Part shown: piece by piece, positions 4,943-6,590 of the stretch
Layout of the letters: each line of letters opens with the position of its first letter
How positions within the stretch are numbered: the stretch's first letter is position 1
Origin: UKL13-2 sp038236905
Lineage (GTDB): Bacteria > Pseudomonadota > Gammaproteobacteria > Burkholderiales > Usitatibacteraceae
Reading direction: 5' to 3'
Assembly (NCBI GenBank): GCA_038236905.1
Contig: JBBRZG010000183.1
Coordinates: 1 to 6,590 of the forward strand
DNA length: 6,590 nucleotides
Notes under the pieces: generated by a model
What the model was told of the DNA's origin: nothing
Databases searched by the model: none
The model's input: the letters and a program-made list of their open reading frames with translations, nothing else
Translations under genes and position numbers: made by a program

Positions 4943-6124
4943 ATGTTGAAGAAATTTTTAATAGCAGCAGTCAGCTTTCTGGCGCTGGCGGCGCCGGTCT
5001 GGGCGCAAGCCCCGGTCAAAATTGGCTTTGTCGGCCCGATCAACAGCGGCTCGATCGACATGGGCGAGAGTATGCGCAATGGCGCCCGCATCGCGGTGGA
5101 AGAAATCAATAAATACAAGGGCGGTGTGCTGGGGCGCCCCATTGAGTTGGTCGAACGAGATGACGCTTCCAAGGCTGATGTGGCGTTGAGCGTCACCAAG
5201 GAGCTTATCCAGAAGGAAAAAGTCGTCGCTGTTGTTGGATTTGCCAATACCGGCCCCACGCTTGAGGCGCTTCCTGAATTTCAGTCCGCCAAGGTGCCGC
5301 TGATCGTGGCCGCAGCCACTGGCGCGAAGATAACTCAGCAATTCGCCGGATCGGACAACTATATTTTCCGCGTTGCAGTGAGCGATGCAATTCAGCCGGA
5401 GCTGATCCTCAATGACATTATCGACAAACGTAAACTTGGCAAGATCGCTATTTTTCATGATGCCACTCCATATGGCACGCTGGGCCGTGATGATGTGCTG
5501 AAGCTGATGGACAAACGCGGCATCAAGCCGGTCGTGGTCGAGACGTTTAAAGTCGGTGACAAGGACATGGCCGCACAGGTCACTCGTGCCAGGGCCGCCG
5601 GGGCGGACGTTGTATTGTCGTACTGCCTCGCGAATGAAGGTGCTGTGCTGGCGAACGAAATGGTAAAAGCAAGCTGGAAGGCTCCCTTGGTCGGGAGTTG
5701 GGGCTTGTCGCAACGTAATTTCATCAAGGGTGCGGGCAAAAATGCCGATGGGGTCAGAATGCCGCAGAGTTTCATCGCAGCGTCAAATAATTTCACCCGT
5801 AGTGCGTTCCTGAATTCTTACTACACGAAATACAACGCAAGCAGTATTCCCTCCGCTGTTTCTGCCGCCCAGGCCTATGACGCCATGATGCTGCTCCACG
5901 CTGCCATCAACCAGGCCAAGTCGCTCGACGGTTCGGATATCAAAAAGGCGCTGGAGTCATTGAAGCGCCCGGTTCAAGGCACCATCACCACCTATCAAAC
6001 GCCTTTTTCCGCTACCGATCATGAAGCAATTTCAGCGACCCTTGCCCTAATGGGCGAGATTCGCAATGGCGAAGTGACGTTCGCCTACAAAGAAGATGAA
6101 GCTGATCGTTTTCGCAAGAAGTAA
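4943..6124 (+). CDS. Periplasmic substrate-binding protein, branched-chain amino acid (Liv) ABC transporter family
   Basis: This protein captures a small ligand in the periplasm, typically Leu/Ile/Val or a related amino acid, amide or aromatic acid, and delivers it to an ABC importer. It is 393 residues from ATG 4943, chosen because GGGGGA (4934-4939) lies just upstream and the signal peptide then starts properly; an in-frame TTG at 4922 would add seven residues. The signal peptide MLKKFLIAAVSFLALAAPVWA probably ends after Ala21, leaving a mature protein beginning QAPVKIGFVGPINS. Type I two-lobe features follow: GESMRNGARIAVEEINKYKGGVLGRPIELVERDD (41-74), VVAVVGFANTGPTLEALP (94-111), VPLIVAAATGA (118-128), KIAIFHDATPYGTLGRDD (167-184), AQAYDAMMLLHAAI (309-322) and a late IRNGEVTFAY. 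The length is typical and there is no lipobox. No livH/M/G/F-like genes adjoin and a probable terminator follows, so it is an orphan component here. The ligand cannot be read from the sequence. Confidence 0.93.
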   Translation: MLKKFLIAAVSFLALAAPVWAQAPVKIGFVGPINSGSIDMGESMRNGARIAVEEINKYKGGVLGRPIELVERDDASKADVALSVTKELIQKEKVVAVVGFANTGPTLEALPEFQSAKVPLIVAAATGAKITQQFAGSDNYIFRVAVSDAIQPELILNDIIDKRKLGKIAIFHDATPYGTLGRDDVLKLMDKRGIKPVVVETFKVGDKDMAAQVTRARAAGADVVLSYCLANEGAVLANEMVKASWKAPLVGSWGLSQRNFIKGAGKNADGVRMPQSFIAASNNFTRSAFLNSYYTKYNASSIPSAVSAAQAYDAMMLLHAAINQAKSLDGSDIKKALESLKRPVQGTITTYQTPFSATDHEAISATLALMGEIRNGEVTFAYKEDEADRFRKK

Positions 6125-6144
6125 ACGGTAGCAACAAACGTAGA

Positions 6145-6180
6145 AATCGGCCGGACCCGCGCGTGCAGGTCCGGCCGATT
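6145..6180 (+). terminator. Large inverted repeat ending the binding-protein transcript
   Basis: A perfect 13-bp stem (6145-6157 with 6168-6180), very GC-rich, has a 10-base loop and begins 20 bases after the stop codon. The following bases GCATTT are only weakly T-rich, so it is an imperfect intrinsic terminator that may also protect the mRNA 3' end. The 12-base palindrome GCATTTAAATGC (6181-6192) abuts it. Confidence 0.7.
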
Positions 6181-6317
6181 GCATTTAAATGCCGTTGACG
6201 AATTGCGTGCACCCGGGAATTAAACATCTCAGCGCTATTTATTTTCGTTTTTTGAGATACAAATAACCTAACCCCTCTGATTTCAGCCGGATTGTGAAAT
6301 TAGAAAATGCGGTAAGC

Positions 6318-6370
6318 GGCAAAATGCAGCAGGCACGCGGCAACAGGCAACAGGCAACAGGCAAAATGCA
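6318..6370 (+). repeat. Short tandem repeat (GGCAACA) framed by 11-bp direct repeats
   Basis: GGCAACA occurs three times in tandem (6339-6345, 6346-6352, 6353-6359), and a fourth unit reads GGCAAAA (6360-6366). The last unit is part of GGCAAAATGCA (6360-6370), which is also present at 6318-6328. The unit length is 7, so a change in copy number would shift spacing by non-helical steps. This looks like a slippage-prone microsatellite upstream of the gene at 6585. Confidence 0.8.
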
Positions 6371-6513
6371 ACACGCAGGGGCTGACCTCGGCATTCCTGC
6401 GTTGCGTGCGGCATTGCCTACTACTTTCTAAAGCACTTCTCTTACGGTCGTCCGCTTTGTGCGATAACGAACAGACTGCCGCATGAATCCTGCCTAGGCT
6501 GTGATCTCAGCAA

Positions 6514-6554
6514 TCCCGCATTTACCGTCGTCTCCGAGGTAGCACATTGCGGGG
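6514..6554 (+). promoter_or_regulatory. Nested hairpin in the leader of the last gene
   Basis: The outer stem CCCGCA (6515-6520) pairs with TGCGGG (6548-6553), extendable by a T-G pair. Inside it TACC/GGTA (6523-6526 with 6538-6541) and TCG/CGA (6528-6530 with 6535-6537) stack around the loop TCTC with one bulged G. The structure ends about 19 bases before the Shine-Dalgarno. It could stabilise the message or control translation. I do not recognise a known riboswitch class. Confidence 0.35.
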
Positions 6555-6584
6555 GCTTTACGTTCTATTCATAAGGAAATCATC

Positions 6585-6590
6585 ATGAAA
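6585..6590 (+). CDS. Start of a further gene, truncated by the window end
   Basis: ATG AAA at the very end is preceded by AAGGA (6573-6577) at seven bases, a strong ribosome site, and by a long leader. Only Met-Lys is visible. A secreted or outer-membrane protein such as a porin would fit a Met-Lys start with a structured leader in this bacterial group, but that is a guess. Confidence 0.6.

Larger units (their letters stand above)
6193..6584 (+). other. Non-coding upstream region of the last gene
   Basis: Nearly 400 bases hold no supported gene. The region contains an AT-rich tract (about 6236-6270), a cluster of short repeats (6318-6370), a 6-bp CGCAGG/CCTGCG inverted repeat, and a nested hairpin near the 3' end. 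TTGACG at 6194-6199 resembles a -35 box, but the bases 17 downstream are a poor -10. The promoter of the gene at 6585 should lie here; I cannot place it. Confidence 0.5.

Noticed and set aside
4958..5713. Long minus-strand frame of 251 codons inside the binding-protein gene
   Set aside because: It is fully antisense to a well-supported gene with a signal peptide and family motifs; His/Arg/Asp-rich composition is typical of an antisense shadow.
6194..6222. Promoter with TTGACG as -35 for the last gene
   Set aside because: The hexamer at the right spacing (AATTAA) is a poor -10, and it lies almost 400 bases from the start codon.

Overview
The window reads as a chromosomal segment of a beta-proteobacterium, probably Burkholderiales. 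The clearest pointer is the tRNA-Asn(GUU) 3' half at 1956-2000, which matches my recollection of the Burkholderiales gene. A class III adenylate cyclase and a branched-chain-amino-acid-type periplasmic binding protein fit that group. The genus cannot be fixed from the sequence alone. All genes I accept are on the + strand.

The left part (1 to about 2000) is the right end of an integrated phage-like element. It holds the 3' part of an HK97-type major capsid gene whose reading frame enters from outside the window, most likely as the C-terminal part of a prohead protease-capsid fusion. A 126-residue winged-helix protein follows, then a strong intrinsic terminator (1826-1862). The element ends at a 45-base copy of the tRNA-Asn 3' half, from anticodon loop to CCA, with no matching 5' half. 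This is what tyrosine-recombinase integration into a tRNA gene leaves at the distal junction (attR), so the intact tRNA-Asn should lie at the other end of the element, left of the window. No tail, connector or lysis genes lie between capsid and att site. The element could therefore be a deleted prophage or a capsid-forming phage satellite; this is the most interesting possibility here.

The host part begins with the native tRNA terminator (2008-2036) and continues with three separately spaced genes. They are a six-helix membrane adenylate cyclase (2285-3646), a membrane-anchored SRPBCC/START-like protein (3819-4361), and a secreted type I periplasmic binding protein of the Liv/branched-chain amino acid family (4943-6124). 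The last is followed by a large inverted repeat that probably ends transcription. No transporter permease or ATPase gene is adjacent. A new gene starts at 6585 with a good Shine-Dalgarno sequence and is cut off after two codons.

The intergenic DNA is long and has some structure: an 18-bp motif repeated upstream of both the SRPBCC gene and the binding-protein gene, a REP-like hairpin at 4429-4453, a 13-codon Leu/Val/Ile-rich mini-ORF just before the binding protein, a 7-bp tandem repeat at 6339-6366, and a nested hairpin in the leader of the last gene. These are readings by eye, without searches or folding calculations.
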